Translations under genes and position numbers: made by a program
Part shown: piece by piece, positions 5,025 through 5,064 of the stretch
Numbering within the stretch: position 1 is the first letter of the stretch
How the letters are laid out: every line of letters begins with the position of its first letter
Notes under the pieces: model-generated
What the model was told of the DNA's origin: nothing
Seen by the model: only the letters and a program-made list of their open reading frames with translations
Databases searched by the model: none
Source: Leptolyngbyaceae cyanobacterium CSSed165cm_216
GTDB taxonomy: Bacteria; Cyanobacteriota; Cyanobacteriia; Phormidesmidales; Phormidesmidaceae
Direction: 5' to 3'
Assembly: GCA_007135385.1 (NCBI GenBank)
Contig: SLIY01000332.1
Coordinates: forward strand, 1-5,064
Length of the DNA: 5,064 nt

Positions 5025-5064
5025 ATGACTCTCAAGTATCGTGGAATCCAGTACGAAGCAGCTA
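5025..5064 (+). CDS. DUF4278 protein, PirA-like (5' end only)
   Basis: Only 13 codons lie in the window: MTLKYRGIQYEAA. The M-(T/K)-L-x-YRG-x-x-Y start is the signature of DUF4278, a small cyanobacterial family. Its characterised member, Synechocystis PirA (Ssr0692), binds the PII signal protein and thereby affects flux into the arginine/ornithine-ammonia cycle. Start choice is firm: GAGG 7 nt upstream and the family N-terminus. The upstream NtcA site and glutamine riboswitch make a PII/nitrogen role more likely than for a generic DUF4278 paralogue, but with 13 residues the assignment to PirA itself is inference. Confidence 0.75.
   Translation, partial: MTLKYRGIQYEAA

Overview
The window looks like chromosomal DNA from a cyanobacterium, probably a filamentous or Leptolyngbya-like lineage, though the genus is inference. 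The support is a cyanobacterial-type recA, three small families that are almost entirely cyanobacterial (DUF4336, DUF2949, DUF4278), a HIP1 octamer, a perfect cyanobacterial LexA box, and an RNA that matches the cyanobacterial glutamine riboswitch class.

Layout. Positions 1-771 hold two minus-strand genes: a DUF4336 protein cut by the window edge (494 to 1) and a 77-aa hypothetical (771-538) upstream of it. Positions 772-924 are a divergent intergenic region with a LexA/SOS box, a weak promoter and an 8-bp dyad, reading rightwards into recA (925-2034). Downstream of recA is a decayed ISAs1-type transposase (2206-about 2937) with three independent lesions: the catalytic motif is broken by what looks like a 24-bp net insertion of a small palindromic repeat, the frame is shifted at an A7 run, and the 3' end is missing. 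Next comes a clearly AT-richer gene (3004-4590) encoding an unusual two-domain enzyme: a short-chain dehydrogenase/reductase fused to a phytanoyl-CoA-dioxygenase-like Fe(II)/2-oxoglutarate oxygenase. High-GC sequence resumes with a DUF2949 gene (4615-4800).

The last 220 bases hold the best regulatory module. A promoter (TTGACG, 17 bp, AACAAT) has its -10 covered by a perfect NtcA site (GTA-N8-TAC). A three-way-junction RNA matching the glnA-type glutamine riboswitch follows (4940-4991), then a GC-rich stem that hides the Shine-Dalgarno of a DUF4278 gene starting at 5025. DUF4278 is the family of PirA, the PII-interacting regulator of the ornithine-ammonia cycle, so a nitrogen-status switch (2-oxoglutarate through NtcA, glutamine through the RNA) on this gene makes biological sense.

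How it fits together: an SOS gene and a nitrogen-signalling gene, both ordinary chromosomal content, flank a short imported or accessory segment made of an IS remnant and the fusion oxidoreductase. No tRNA, rRNA or CRISPR array was seen.
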